Assembly (NCBI RefSeq): GCF_021729845.1
Contig: NZ_CP063397.1
Span: forward strand, 1,068,001-1,132,000
Reading direction: 5' to 3'
Length of the DNA: 64,000 bases
DNA from: Rhizobium sp. SL42
GTDB lineage: Bacteria > Pseudomonadota > Alphaproteobacteria > Rhizobiales > Rhizobiaceae
Below are positions 54,618-63,993 of the stretch, one piece after another. Made by a program: the position numbers and the translations under genes. Positions within the stretch are counted from its first letter, which is position 1, and every line of letters starts with the position of its first letter. The notes under the pieces are model-generated. The model was not told the DNA's origin. It saw only the letters and a program-made list of their open reading frames with translations, and did no database searches.

Positions 54618-55706
54618 ATGCGTATTTTGTTGGTAGACGACAACAGTACTAATCTGAAGCTTCTGACGAAGCTCGTCGGCAAGCTCGAAAATTGCGAGGC
54701 CTTGACCTATTCCAGTCCGGATGCGGTCTTGTCGGCATTGCCGGAACTGGATTTCGATATTGCGATCATCGACTACCAGATGCCTGTCTACAATGGCGTC
54801 GAGCTTTACACCGAGATCGTGCGCTTCGAAAAATATGCCCAGGTCCCGGTCATCTTCATCACCGGTGACAAGGACATGACCACGCGCATGGCGGCGCTCA
54901 ATGCCGGTGCGATCGATTTTCTCACCAAACCCGTCAATCCTGTCGAGTTTAATGCCCGCGTGCAGAACATCGTCAGCTTGGCTCGGGCCCGCCGCCAGCT
55001 CGCCGACCAGGCCGAATGGCTGCGCCGCGAGGTGGAGCGTGCCGTGGGTGAACTGCGCGAGCGCGAACAGGAGATCATCCATCGCCTGACGCTCGCAGCC
55101 GGTTACAAGGACCCTGACACTGCCCGCCATACCCTGCGCGTTGCGGCCTATTCCGAAGCGATCGCTGTGGAACTCGGACTGCCGCCGCAGGTCTGCCACG
55201 ATATCCGCCTGGCGGCCCCGATGCATGACATCGGCAAGGTGGCAATGCCGGATACCGTGCTGCTGAAGCAGGGGCGGCTGACCGAGTCGGAATATCGGCA
55301 GATGCAGGCCCATGCCCAGATCGGCAGCGATATTCTTGGCCAGGCGCATTCCTCGCTTCTGCAACTGGCCTCGGAAATTGCCGCCAGCCATCATGAGCGC
55401 TGGGACGGCCAGGGTTATCCGAACCGGATCACGGGCGCGGCCATTCCGATCTCCGGCCGGATCGTCTGCATCGCCGACAATTTCGACGCGTTGACGACCG
55501 AGCGCCCCTACAAGCCGGCATGGAGTTTTGAACGGACCGCTGAGCATATCCTCGGGCGTGCCGGCACCCAGTTCGATCCGGATTGCGTTGCGGCTTTCGA
55601 ACGAGCCCTGCCGCGCATCCAGGCCATCATGGAGCAGGACAAGCGCGAGCAGGCCGAGGAAGCCGAACGCCTGGCAATCGCATCAGGTGACCATCGGGTG
55701 GCGTGA
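54618..55706 (+). CDS. HD-GYP response regulator (predicted c-di-GMP phosphodiesterase)
   Basis: 362 residues. An N-terminal REC domain (LVDDNSTN, IAIIDYQMPVYNG, FLTKPVNP), a coiled-coil linker (about 120-155), then HD-GYP with the metal-binding HD in MHDIGK, the HHERWDGQGYP signature and ADNFDALTT. All metal ligands appear intact, so it should degrade c-di-GMP upon phosphorylation. It follows the hybrid kinase by 17 bases and is the likely output of the cluster. Confidence 0.93.
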   Translation: MRILLVDDNSTNLKLLTKLVGKLENCEALTYSSPDAVLSALPELDFDIAIIDYQMPVYNGVELYTEIVRFEKYAQVPVIFITGDKDMTTRMAALNAGAIDFLTKPVNPVEFNARVQNIVSLARARRQLADQAEWLRREVERAVGELREREQEIIHRLTLAAGYKDPDTARHTLRVAAYSEAIAVELGLPPQVCHDIRLAAPMHDIGKVAMPDTVLLKQGRLTESEYRQMQAHAQIGSDILGQAHSSLLQLASEIAASHHERWDGQGYPNRITGAAIPISGRIVCIADNFDALTTERPYKPAWSFERTAEHILGRAGTQFDPDCVAAFERALPRIQAIMEQDKREQAEEAERLAIASGDHRVA

Positions 55707-55770
55707 GAACCTTTGATCACGCCTTTGAACGTGCTAAGGGCGGCAAGATCTGCAAGCCGGAGGCACTTTC

Positions 55771-56808
55771 ATGCGCTCACTGACTATCCGCCGCCCTGAC
55801 GATTGGCACCTGCATCTGCGCGACGGCGCCATGATGGAAGGCGTGATCGGCGATACCAGCCGTCATTTCGCCCGCGCCATCATCATGCCGAATCTCGTGC
55901 CGCCAGTCGTCACCACGGCGGATGCCCGCGCCTATCGCGAGCGCATCGTCAAGGCGATCCCGGCTGGCGATACGTTCGAGCCGCTGATGACTCTCTATCT
56001 CACCGAGGGCACCAGACCGGATGATCTGGAAGAGGGCAACGCAAGCGGCTTGATCACGGCCGTGAAGCTTTATCCCGCCGGCGCCACGACCAATTCGCAC
56101 GGCGGTGTCCGCGATTTCGAAAAGGCGATGCCGGCCCTGGAGCGCATGGCGAAGATCGGCCTACCGCTCTGCGTCCATGGCGAAGTGACCACGCCGGACG
56201 TCGATATCTTCGACCGCGAAAAAGTGTTCATCGACACCGTCCTCGATCCGCTGCGCAAGCGCCTGCCGGAACTCAAGGTGACGATGGAGCACGTCACCAC
56301 GTCCGACGGCATCGACTACATCAAGTCGGCCGACAGAAACCTTGCCGGCTCGATCACCACCCATCACCTGATCATCAACCGCAACGCCATTCTCGTCGGC
56401 GGCATCCGTCCGCACTACTACTGCCTGCCGGTAGCCAAGCGCGAGAGCCATCGCCTGGCGCTGCGCGCAGCTGCAACCTCGGGCGATCGCCGCTTTTTCC
56501 TCGGCACGGATTCCGCGCCGCATATAGATCCGTTGAAGGAATGCGGTTGCGGCTGCGCCGGCATCTACACCTCGATAAACACGATGAGCTGCCTTGCCCA
56601 TGTCTTCGAGCAGGACAATGCGCTCGACAAGCTGGAAGCCTTCGCCTCGCTAAACGGTCCGGCCTGGTATGGCCTTCCCGCCAATCAGCAGACGATCACG
56701 CTCGTCCGCCGGGAAGATCAGGTCGCCTTCCCGCAGAAGATCGAGACGGGAGCAGGCACGGTGACCGTGTTCGATCCCATGTTCCCGCTGCATTGGGATG
56801 TCGCCTGA
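55771..56808 (+). CDS. pyrC: Dihydroorotase (PyrC, type II)
   Basis: 345 residues. Metal ligands HLHLRDG near the N-terminus, the carboxylated Lys in [11 protein letters not shown], His in CVHGE and HHLIINR, and Asp in GTDSAPH show the E. coli-like single-function dihydroorotase. It makes dihydroorotate in pyrimidine synthesis. pyrE is 1.3 kb downstream on the same strand. Confidence 0.97.
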   Translation: MRSLTIRRPDDWHLHLRDGAMMEGVIGDTSRHFARAIIMPNLVPPVVTTADARAYRERIVKAIPAGDTFEPLMTLYLTEGTRPDDLEEGNASGLITAVKLYPAGATTNSHGGVRDFEKAMPALERMAKIGLPLCVHGEVTTPDVDIFDREKVFIDTVLDPLRKRLPELKVTMEHVTTSDGIDYIKSADRNLAGSITTHHLIINRNAILVGGIRPHYYCLPVAKRESHRLALRAAATSGDRRFFLGTDSAPHIDPLKECGCGCAGIYTSINTMSCLAHVFEQDNALDKLEAFASLNGPAWYGLPANQQTITLVRREDQVAFPQKIETGAGTVTVFDPMFPLHWDVA

Positions 56809-57015
56809 GCAAGGATCCGGACATCCTGTCGCTTGTCAATCATCGGGTGCTCGGCTAGTTTTCCCTCGGGCCGGATGCGGCCTGCCGCCCGCAGCGGAAA
56901 CGCCACGGTGAATGCATCCTATCCGGTCTCATCCGCCCAATCCGGGTTGCCAGATGACGAATGGGTCAGCAATGCGGGCGCTGATGCTCCGTTCGTCTCT
57001 TGCAAAGGATGACAC

Positions 57016-57591
57016 ATGCGTGATTTTCGCGATGCAAAGACCATGGCAAGGTCGCTGCGGCAGCGTTTGACGCAACGCGGCCTGACGATCTCCCACAGTG
57101 AAGCGCTGGAAATGGTGGCCGAACAGTTCGGCTTTGAAAACTGGAATATTCTGGCGGCAAGGCTCGCCACGGAAGAGACGCCGGCCGTAGCGCCCGCACC
57201 GCTGACAGCACCCAGGATTGCCCCGCCCATCCCGATCTTCCGCATTTTCGATGTCGCCAAGGCGCGGGAGTTCTACTGTGACTATCTCGGCATGAGTGTC
57301 GATTGGGAGCACCGCTTCGGCGAGAATTTCCCGCTCTATTTTCAGGTGTCGCGCGAAGCGCTCATTCTGCATCTGAGCGAGCATTCCGGCGACGCCAGCC
57401 CCGGTGCGCGGATCTTCGTCTGGGTGACGGATGTCGTGGCGATCCACAGGGAGATTACCGCACGCGATTATCGGTTCCTCAAACCCGGTCTTCAGGATGC
57501 GCCCTGGGGCCGGGAACTGCAGTTGACCGACCCGTTCAGCAATCGCATCACCCTGTGCGAGAAGCCCGGGAACACTGCTGGCACCACATGA
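57016..57591 (+). CDS. VOC-family protein with an N-terminal helical domain
   Basis: 191 residues. Residues 1-50 (MRDFRDAKTMARSLRQRL, then LTISHSEALEMVAEQFGF, NWNILAARL) form a separate helical module. An Ala/Pro-rich linker (about 55-75) leads to one VOC domain with VAKAREFYCDYLGMSVDW and TDPFSNRITLCEK. The N-terminal module is found fused to VOC domains in many alphaproteobacteria; its role is unknown. It may be a resistance-type binding protein. Lies between pyrC and pyrE. Confidence 0.8.
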   Translation: MRDFRDAKTMARSLRQRLTQRGLTISHSEALEMVAEQFGFENWNILAARLATEETPAVAPAPLTAPRIAPPIPIFRIFDVAKAREFYCDYLGMSVDWEHRFGENFPLYFQVSREALILHLSEHSGDASPGARIFVWVTDVVAIHREITARDYRFLKPGLQDAPWGRELQLTDPFSNRITLCEKPGNTAGTT

Positions 57592-57649
57592 TTTGACCGT
57601 CTTCCCCGGCCGTCGCCCCGCCATTGAGGCCACGGCCGGGAGCGATCGA

Positions 57650-57799
57650 TCAAACGTTGACGAGTTGCGGCCAAAGCCCGGTGATGCCGACCAGGATCAG
57701 ATAGATTGCCACGACATAGTTGAGCAGTCGCGGCATAACCAGGATCAGGATGCCTGCGACCAATGCGATGACGGGCTGAATGGCGAGAGTGGTGTTCAT
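57650..57799 (-). CDS. Small DUF3096-type membrane protein
   Basis: 49 residues: MNTTLAIQPVIALVAGILIL, then MPRLLNYVVAIYLILVGITGL. Two hydrophobic helices joined by PRLLNY match DUF3096, tiny inner-membrane proteins of unknown role. ATG 57799 is chosen because conservation begins there; CAGGAGA lies upstream. Upstream in-frame codons up to 57871 are probably not translated. Confidence 0.75.
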   Translation of the reverse strand: MNTTLAIQPVIALVAGILILVMPRLLNYVVAIYLILVGITGLWPQLVNV

Positions 57800-58097
57800 C
57801 GTGTCTGCGTCTCCTGGTGTTTTCGGGCCCCGGACATCAATCGCCAGGTGCCTCGAGATGATTGTCGGCAAATAGCTGTCGCGACGTCGAAACGCCCGAG
57901 CTTCTGCGATGCCGCGCCGTCATGCAGCGCCATGTCGTCGTGACCTGCGGCTCATCAACTCTGCCGCGCGGGTTATGTTCCATGTCCGCAGGGCTGGCAG
58001 ATTGCGGCCCCTTCCGACGGCCGGCGCCCTGCTGGCATCTGGTCTCGCCAGCTTCTTCCTGCTATGGGCGCAGGAACCGCATTTCAAGGAGCGCCGG
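57800..58097. other. Intergenic region between DUF3096 gene and pyrE
   Basis: 298 bases between divergent genes. Open frames extend through it but show no conserved segment. It presumably carries both promoters; none could be fixed with confidence. Confidence 0.4.
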
Positions 58098-58790
58098 ATG
58101 ACCCAGACCACATTCACCGATCCTGCCGTCATGGCTGAACTCGTCGCGAAGATGCTTTGGGAAATCAAGGCTGTGCACTTCAATGCGGCCGAACCCTACA
58201 AGCTGTCTTCCGGCATGCGCAGTCCGGTTTATATCGATTGCCGCAAACTCCTGTCCTATCCGCGCGTCCGTTCCGCGGTGATGGACTTCGCCGCAGCCAC
58301 CCTGATGCGCAATGCCGGCTTCGAACAGTTCGATTGCATTGCCGGAGGTGAAACTGCCGGCATCCCGTTCGCCGCTTTGCTTGCGGATCGCCTCGGCCTG
58401 CCGATGATCTATGTCCGCAAGGCGCCCAAGGGGCACGGCCGCAACGCCCAGATCGAGGGCAACATGCCGGAAGGTTCGCGCGTGCTCGTGATCGAGGACC
58501 TGACGACCGCCGGCGGTAGCATGTTCAAGTTCATCGATGCCGTGCGCGCCGCAGGTGGTGTGGTCGATCACGGCATTGCGCTCTTCTTCTACGGCATCTT
58601 CCCGGAAGCTGTTGAGCGCTTCGAGGATGGCAAGGTCAAGCTCCACTTCATCGCCACCTGGCGCAATGTGCTGGCCGTCGCCCGCGAGCAGAAGCTGTTC
58701 GACGAAAAAACCCTGTCGGAAGTCGAGGCATTCCTCGATGCGCCGCTCGACTGGTCGGGTCGCAATGGTGGGATTTCGTCGCTCGGCTGA
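58098..58790 (+). CDS. pyrE: Orotate phosphoribosyltransferase
   Basis: 230 residues. The PRPP-binding loop is [14 protein letters not shown]; the N-terminal part holds [17 protein letters not shown], and the flexible catalytic loop is [17 protein letters not shown]. It converts orotate to OMP. AAGGAG lies seven bases before ATG 58098; an open frame runs 189 bases farther upstream without homology. Confidence 0.96.
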   Translation: MTQTTFTDPAVMAELVAKMLWEIKAVHFNAAEPYKLSSGMRSPVYIDCRKLLSYPRVRSAVMDFAAATLMRNAGFEQFDCIAGGETAGIPFAALLADRLGLPMIYVRKAPKGHGRNAQIEGNMPEGSRVLVIEDLTTAGGSMFKFIDAVRAAGGVVDHGIALFFYGIFPEAVERFEDGKVKLHFIATWRNVLAVAREQKLFDEKTLSEVEAFLDAPLDWSGRNGGISSLG

Positions 58791-58867
58791 GCATTTGCCC
58801 AAAGTCGCGCTGGAAAAGCCGGCCGACTTGGTTTAAATCGATTGAAACGGATATCGGGGAGGTCGAG

Positions 58868-59794
58868 ATGATCCTGTGTTGCGGCGAAGCGCTGATCGAC
58901 ATGTTGCCACGCGAAACCACGCTCGGCGAGCGCGCCTTTGCGCCCTATGCCGGCGGCGCGATCTTCAATACGGCGATTGCGCTGGGGCGCCTTGGCATCG
59001 ACACCGGCTTTTTCACCGGCCTGTCCGATGATATGCTTGGCGACATTCTGCGCGACACGCTGAAATCCTCCGGTGTCGACTTCAGCTATTGCGCGACGCT
59101 GTCGCGCCCCTGCACCATCGCGCTGGTCAAGCTGACCAACGGCCAGGCATCCTATGCCTTCTATGACGAGAACACTGCCGGACGCATGATCACCGAAGCG
59201 GATCTGCCGACCTTGGACGACAGCTGCGAGGCCCTGCATTTCGGCGCGATCAGCCTGATCCCGGAACCCTGCGGTTCCACCTACGAGGCGCTGATGACCC
59301 GCGAGCACAAGACCCGCGTGATCTCGCTCGACCCGAACATCCGCCCGGGCTTCATCAAGGACAAGGCCGCCCACCAGGCGCGCATCGCCCGCATGGCCGA
59401 CATGTCCGACATCCTGAAATTCTCCGATGAAGACCTGGACTGGTTCGATTTGGCCGGCACCCAGGACGAACGCGCCGCCTATTGGTTGACGCGCGGCGCC
59501 AAGCTCGTGGTGCTGACCAAGGGCGCGGAGGGCGCAACCGGCTACACAGCCAATTTCAAGGTCTCGGTACCGTCGAACAAGGTTGAGGTGGTCGACACCG
59601 TCGGCGCCGGCGACACGTTTGATGCCGGCATCCTCGCTTCGCTGAAGCGTCAGGGACTGCTGACCAAGGAAAAGGTTGCGACGCTGTCGGAAGAAGCCGT
59701 GCGCGAGGCCCTGACCGTTGGCGCCAAGGCTGCGGCGGTGACGGTGTCTCGGGCAGGGGCCAATCCGCCGACGGCGGCTGAGATCGGCTTCTAA
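58868..59794 (+). CDS. frk: Fructokinase (PfkB family)
   Basis: 308 residues. N-terminal GEALIDMLPRET and GGAIFNTAIALGRLG, C-terminal VDTVGAGDTFDAGIL with the catalytic Asp. The sequence resembles bacterial fructokinases of the PfkB family; it would make fructose-6-phosphate. It lies 77 bases after pyrE and 0.5 kb from pgi, which turns the product into glucose-6-phosphate for the Entner-Doudoroff route. Other sugar substrates cannot be excluded. Confidence 0.87.
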   Translation: MILCCGEALIDMLPRETTLGERAFAPYAGGAIFNTAIALGRLGIDTGFFTGLSDDMLGDILRDTLKSSGVDFSYCATLSRPCTIALVKLTNGQASYAFYDENTAGRMITEADLPTLDDSCEALHFGAISLIPEPCGSTYEALMTREHKTRVISLDPNIRPGFIKDKAAHQARIARMADMSDILKFSDEDLDWFDLAGTQDERAAYWLTRGAKLVVLTKGAEGATGYTANFKVSVPSNKVEVVDTVGAGDTFDAGILASLKRQGLLTKEKVATLSEEAVREALTVGAKAAAVTVSRAGANPPTAAEIGF

Positions 59795-60062
59795 CGGGCA
59801 GCGGACACACTAAGCCAACGCTCGGCGTTGTCCTGTGTTTCCTGATTTCGGTCTAGATTCCGGTCGGGTTGTATTACAGAAAGCTGCCGTAAAGTCCCGG
59901 CTCTTGCGCGTGGGGGCTACGACAGATATTCCGCTGAAGCCCTGGCGATCCTGACATTGCCGGGGGGCGATTATTGGGCTATCTCTGCCGCTGCGCCAAT
60001 GCGCATTGCACGACGTGCTTTGGCGAGACTACACTCAAGCTTCCAAGCATGGAGGCTAACAA

Positions 60063-60278
60063 TTGCCCTACGTCAAAGTTGAAATTGCAAAAGGCATCGC
60101 CAGTGCCGATCAGAAGCGCGCTGTCATTCGCAGGATGACCGAGGTTCTCGTCCAGGAACTGGGCCGCAATCCAGAATACGTCTTCGTCGTGATCGACGAG
60201 GTGGACACCGACAATTGGGGCAGGAATGGGCTCTCGCTTACGGACCTGTGGCAACAGGCCAAGACGGACGCTCCGTAG
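60063..60278 (+). CDS. 4-oxalocrotonate tautomerase-family protein
   Basis: 71 residues starting with TTG, followed directly by Pro (MPYVKVEIAKG). Pro becomes the N-terminal catalytic base after Met removal, the hallmark of this superfamily. The rest fits a short beta-alpha-beta unit (VFVVIDEVDTDNWGRNG). TGGAGG lies nine bases before the TTG. It is probably a hexamer of unknown substrate. It follows a 268-base region without recognised features after frk. Confidence 0.85.
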   Translation: MPYVKVEIAKGIASADQKRAVIRRMTEVLVQELGRNPEYVFVVIDEVDTDNWGRNGLSLTDLWQQAKTDAP

Positions 60279-60334
60279 GCTTCATTGAACTCTCGGCGTT
60301 CAACGAAGCGAACCAGAGCGCAGTCGACCGTCTT

Positions 60335-61963
60335 TCACTGACCTCGCTTGGCGATCAGAGCCCCGACCAGCCCTTCCGTCGAACTGTCATGTCCTGTTGC
60401 CGCGACCTTGCCCTGCACCACCGGCAACAGGCCCGTTGCCAGTTCCTTGCCAAGTTCGACACCCCATTGGTCGAACGAGTTGATCCTGAACAGCACGCCT
60501 TCGACGAAGACGCGGTGCTCGTAAAGCGCGATCAGGCGCCCGAGCGCAAACGGCGTCAGCTGGTCATAGACAAAGGTGATCGACGGCCGGTTACCTGAAA
60601 AGACGCGGTGCGGGGCGAGGAAATCGGCATCCGCCTCGGAAACCCCCTTGGCGGTCAGCTGGCCCTTGGCTTCGGCCAGCGTCCGACCCTTCATCAGTGC
60701 TTCCGACTGCGCCAGGCAATTGGCAATCAGCAGTTCGTGCTGGTGGCGCAGCTCCGGTTCGAAGCCATTGGCGGCAATCATGAACTCGGCCGGGATCACG
60801 CTCGTGCCCTGGTGGATCAACTGATAGAAGGCGTGCTGCCCATTCGTGCCGGGTTCGCCCCACACAACCGGGCCGGATGCGCCGGCAACGGGCTTGCCGT
60901 CGATCGTCACGCTCTTGCCGTTGGATTCCATATCGAGCTGCTGCAGATAGGCGGGAAAGCGCGACAGCCGCTGGTCATAGGGCAGGATGGTGCGGGTCTG
61001 GTAGCCCAGCACGTTGCGATGAAACACGCCGAGCGCCCCGAGCAGCATCGGCAGGTTTTCGCGGAACGGGGCGTTACGGAAATGCTCGTCCATGGCATGG
61101 GCGCCGTCGAGGAAGCGGCCGAAATTCTCAGCCCCGATCGCGATCATCAGCGGCAGGCCGATCGCCGACCAGATCGAGTAGCGTCCGCCGACCCAGTCCC
61201 AGAAGCCGAACACGCGGGTCGGATCGATACCGAAGGCCGCGACCTTGTCGAGCGCCGTCGACACCGCGGCAAAATGGTGCCCGACCGAAGCCTCGCCGAG
61301 CGCATCGGCGATGAAGGCGCGTGCCGTTTGCGCATTGGTCATGGTTTCGATCGTCGTGAAGGTCTTGGAAGCGACGATGAACAGTGTGGTTTCTGCCGAA
61401 AGCTGCTTCAGTGTATCGGCGATATGCGCGCCGTCGATATTGGAGACGAAATGCGCCCGTGGTCCATCATGATAGGGCGAAAGCGCCAGGGTCGCCATCA
61501 CCGGGCCGAGATCCGAACCGCCAATGCCGATATTGACCACGTCGGTGATCGTCTTTCCGGTTGCGCCCTTGATGCTGCCGGAGCGGATGCCTTCGGCAAA
61601 CCGGCCCATGGCCTCCAGCACACCGTTGACGTCGGGCATCACGTCCCGGCCGTCGACGAATACCGGGCGGTTGGACCGGTTGCGTAGCGCCGTGTGCAGG
61701 ACAGCCCGTCCTTCGGTGAAGTTGATCGCTTCGCCGGAGAACATAGCCTCGCGCTTTGCTGCCACGCCGCCTTCTGTGCAGAGCTGCTCAAGCAATGCCA
61801 TGACTTCGTCGTTCACCGCGCATTTGGAATAATCCATCAGCAGGTCGCCGGTTGCGGTGCTGAAGCGGCTGAACCGCGTGCCGTCGGCGGCAAAGGCCGC
61901 CCTGAGATCGTCGGCATGTGTGGCCGCGACAGTGCTGGTCAGCTGATCGATGATGGCTTGCAT
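60335..61963 (-). CDS. pgi: Glucose-6-phosphate isomerase
   Basis: 542 residues, the long bacterial form. Signatures are [27 protein letters not shown], the PGI signature 1 region [14 protein letters not shown] and [19 protein letters not shown]. It interconverts glucose-6-P and fructose-6-P. The start is ATG 61963; a longer frame begins at 62011 but lacks homology. Same strand as fadD but separated by 99 bases. Confidence 0.97.
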   Translation of the reverse strand: MQAIIDQLTSTVAATHADDLRAAFAADGTRFSRFSTATGDLLMDYSKCAVNDEVMALLEQLCTEGGVAAKREAMFSGEAINFTEGRAVLHTALRNRSNRPVFVDGRDVMPDVNGVLEAMGRFAEGIRSGSIKGATGKTITDVVNIGIGGSDLGPVMATLALSPYHDGPRAHFVSNIDGAHIADTLKQLSAETTLFIVASKTFTTIETMTNAQTARAFIADALGEASVGHHFAAVSTALDKVAAFGIDPTRVFGFWDWVGGRYSIWSAIGLPLMIAIGAENFGRFLDGAHAMDEHFRNAPFRENLPMLLGALGVFHRNVLGYQTRTILPYDQRLSRFPAYLQQLDMESNGKSVTIDGKPVAGASGPVVWGEPGTNGQHAFYQLIHQGTSVIPAEFMIAANGFEPELRHQHELLIANCLAQSEALMKGRTLAEAKGQLTAKGVSEADADFLAPHRVFSGNRPSITFVYDQLTPFALGRLIALYEHRVFVEGVLFRINSFDQWGVELGKELATGLLPVVQGKVAATGHDSSTEGLVGALIAKRGQ

Positions 61964-62062
61964 GGGCGGGTCCCCGTTTCGAAAACGATGGCGGGACATT
62001 ATGCGGACCATACGGCGGGATCAAGTCGCTGAAGGGCCTGATCCCGTCGCATTTCAATCGAT

Positions 62063-63769
62063 TTATTTTTGATCGCGCAATTCACGCCTGAGGATCTTGC
62101 CGACATTTGTCTTCGGCAGCTCGGTGCGGAATTCGATGAAGCGCGGCCGCTTGTAGTTGGTCAGGTTTGCCGCGCAATGCGCTTTCAGCTCGTCGATCGT
62201 CAGCGCCTGATCCTTCTTCACTACGAAGAGCTTCACCGCTTCGCCGGAATGTTCGTCCGGCACCCCGACGGCGGCGCATTCCAGCACGCCCGCATGCATG
62301 GCCGCCACTTCCTCGATCTCGTTCGGATAGACGTTGAAGCCGGACACCAGGATCATGTCCTTCTTGCGGTCGACGATCTTGACGTAGCCGCGCTCGTCCA
62401 TCATCCCCATGTCGCCCGAGCGGAAGAAGCCGTCCTCGGTCATAACCTTGGCGGTCTCTTCCGGACGCTGCCAGTAGCCGGCCATCACCTGCGGCCCGCG
62501 GATGCAGATCTCGCCGACCTCGCCGATCGCCAGCGTCTGCCCGTCCTCGTCGCGGATCTCGATATCCGTCGAGGGCAGGGGCAGGCCGATCATGCCGGAG
62601 AATTCATTGCTGTCGAGCCGGTTGACCGTCGCGACCGGCGAGGTTTCCGACAGGCCGTAGCCCTCGGTGATCGGACGGCCCGTCATCTGCAGCCAGCGTT
62701 CGGCCACTGGCCGCTGCACGGCCATGCCGCCGCCCAGCGCCAGCATCAGGGACGAAAAGTCGAGATTCTTGAAGTCCGGATTGTTCATCATCGCATTGAA
62801 CAGCGTGTTCAGCCCGGGGAAAATATGCGCCTTGAAGCCCTGCAATTCCTTGACGAAGCCGGGAATGTCGCGCGGATTGGCGATCAACAGGTTGTGGCCG
62901 CCCAGCGCCACGCCCATCAGCGAATTCACCGTCAGCGCGAAAATATGGTAGAGCGGCAGCGCGCAGACGAAATTGAGCACCTCCGGACGGCCCTTGTCGG
63001 CAAAGGCTGCTTCCAGCCACAGCGCGATCTGCTGCTTGTTGGCCAGAAGATTGGCATGGGTGAGCGTCGCACCTTTGGAGACACCGGTCGTGCCGCCGGT
63101 ATATTGCAGGAAGGCAACGTCGCTCGACACCACGTCCACCGGTTTCAATGTCTGGCACGCGCCCTCAGTGAGCATGGACTTGAAGCCGATATGGCCGGGG
63201 ATCGACCAGGCCGGCACGAGCTTCTTCACCTTGCGCACGACGAGATTGACGATATGCCCCTTCAGGCCAAGCATGTCGCCCATGGCGCAGACGATCACAT
63301 GTTTGACCTCGGTGCGCGCCAGCACCTGCTCGACCGTATGGGCGAAATTCTCCAGCACCAGGATCGCCTTGGCGCCGCTGTCCTTCAACTGGTGTTCCAG
63401 CTCGCGCGGCGTGTAAAGCGGATTGACGTTCACCACGATCATGCCGGCGCGCAGGATGCCATAGACCATCACCGGGTTCTGCAGGATGTTCGGCGTCATC
63501 ACGGCAACGCGGTCGCTCTTTTGAAGCCCCTTGGACTGCAGCCAGGCACCGACCTTGCGCGACTGGGCCTCGAGTTCGCGAAACGTCATGCCGCGGCCCA
63601 TGCTCGAAAAGGCCAGCCGGTCGCTGTACTTGGCGCAGCTTGCTTCGAAGAGTGCGCCAAGCGAGGGATGGGCGTGCGGGGCAATGTCTGCGGGGACCGA
63701 CGACGGATAGGAGCCGAGCCAGATTTTCTCGGCGGCGCGACCGCTGTGGCGGCTCAAGGTTTCCGACAT
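62063..63769 (-). CDS. fadD: Long-chain fatty acid--CoA ligase
   Basis: 568 residues, ANL superfamily. AMP-binding motif YTGGTTGVSKGATLTH, A5 region EGYGLSETSPV, and the hinge and A8 region SGDMGMMDERGYVKIVDRKKDMIL are intact; the C-terminal Lys-containing PKTNVGKILRRELR completes the site. It activates fatty acids for beta-oxidation. GGAGGAAT precedes the ATG. A palindromic operator and probable promoter lie about 120 bases upstream. Confidence 0.92.
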   Translation of the reverse strand: MSETLSRHSGRAAEKIWLGSYPSSVPADIAPHAHPSLGALFEASCAKYSDRLAFSSMGRGMTFRELEAQSRKVGAWLQSKGLQKSDRVAVMTPNILQNPVMVYGILRAGMIVVNVNPLYTPRELEHQLKDSGAKAILVLENFAHTVEQVLARTEVKHVIVCAMGDMLGLKGHIVNLVVRKVKKLVPAWSIPGHIGFKSMLTEGACQTLKPVDVVSSDVAFLQYTGGTTGVSKGATLTHANLLANKQQIALWLEAAFADKGRPEVLNFVCALPLYHIFALTVNSLMGVALGGHNLLIANPRDIPGFVKELQGFKAHIFPGLNTLFNAMMNNPDFKNLDFSSLMLALGGGMAVQRPVAERWLQMTGRPITEGYGLSETSPVATVNRLDSNEFSGMIGLPLPSTDIEIRDEDGQTLAIGEVGEICIRGPQVMAGYWQRPEETAKVMTEDGFFRSGDMGMMDERGYVKIVDRKKDMILVSGFNVYPNEIEEVAAMHAGVLECAAVGVPDEHSGEAVKLFVVKKDQALTIDELKAHCAANLTNYKRPRFIEFRTELPKTNVGKILRRELRDQK

Positions 63770-63876
63770 GTATTCCTCCCGAATGTCATTCTTGCCTGCG
63801 CGCCTGTTCCGGTGCGAGCTCCTCCTCAGGGCTCGTAAAGCTTATGCTTTCGCCGGACCAGTGCAAGCCCCGCGAG

Positions 63877-63903
63877 CTTATATAACCTTGACGTAAACGT
63901 CAA
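63877..63903 (-). promoter_or_regulatory. fadD promoter with a LiuR-like palindrome
   Basis: TTGACGTAAACGTCAA (63888-63903) is a perfect palindrome with 7-bp arms. It covers the -35 region of a possible minus-strand promoter (TTGACG, then TATAAG at 63882-63877, spacing 15). ACGT-containing palindromes of this form are ascribed to the MerR-type regulator LiuR, which controls fatty-acid and branched-chain amino-acid breakdown in proteobacteria. The palindrome is seen; the regulator is inferred. Confidence 0.5.
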
Positions 63904-63985
63904 TAATTCTCGTGTGCGCCGGCTGCGCCCGAGAAACATAGGAACCTTCCGGTGCCGAATCCGTTTCTTTTCCATCGACAAAAAC

Positions 63986-63993
63986 AAAGGAGG
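63986..63993 (+). promoter_or_regulatory. Strong Shine-Dalgarno at the right edge
   Basis: AAAGGAGG ends seven bases before the window edge, which suggests a plus-strand gene with a start codon immediately beyond. It would be divergent from fadD and could share the palindromic operator. Confidence 0.5.

Noticed and set aside
53493..55547. Minus-strand frames of up to about 680 codons opposite the hybrid kinase and HD-GYP genes
   Set aside because: Ser/Arg-rich low-complexity antisense translation without family motifs, while the plus-strand genes are unmistakable.
62069..63838. Long open frame on the plus strand opposite fadD
   Set aside because: The His/Arg/Asp/Gln-rich composition is typical of the complement of a GC-rich gene; fadD has all ANL motifs.
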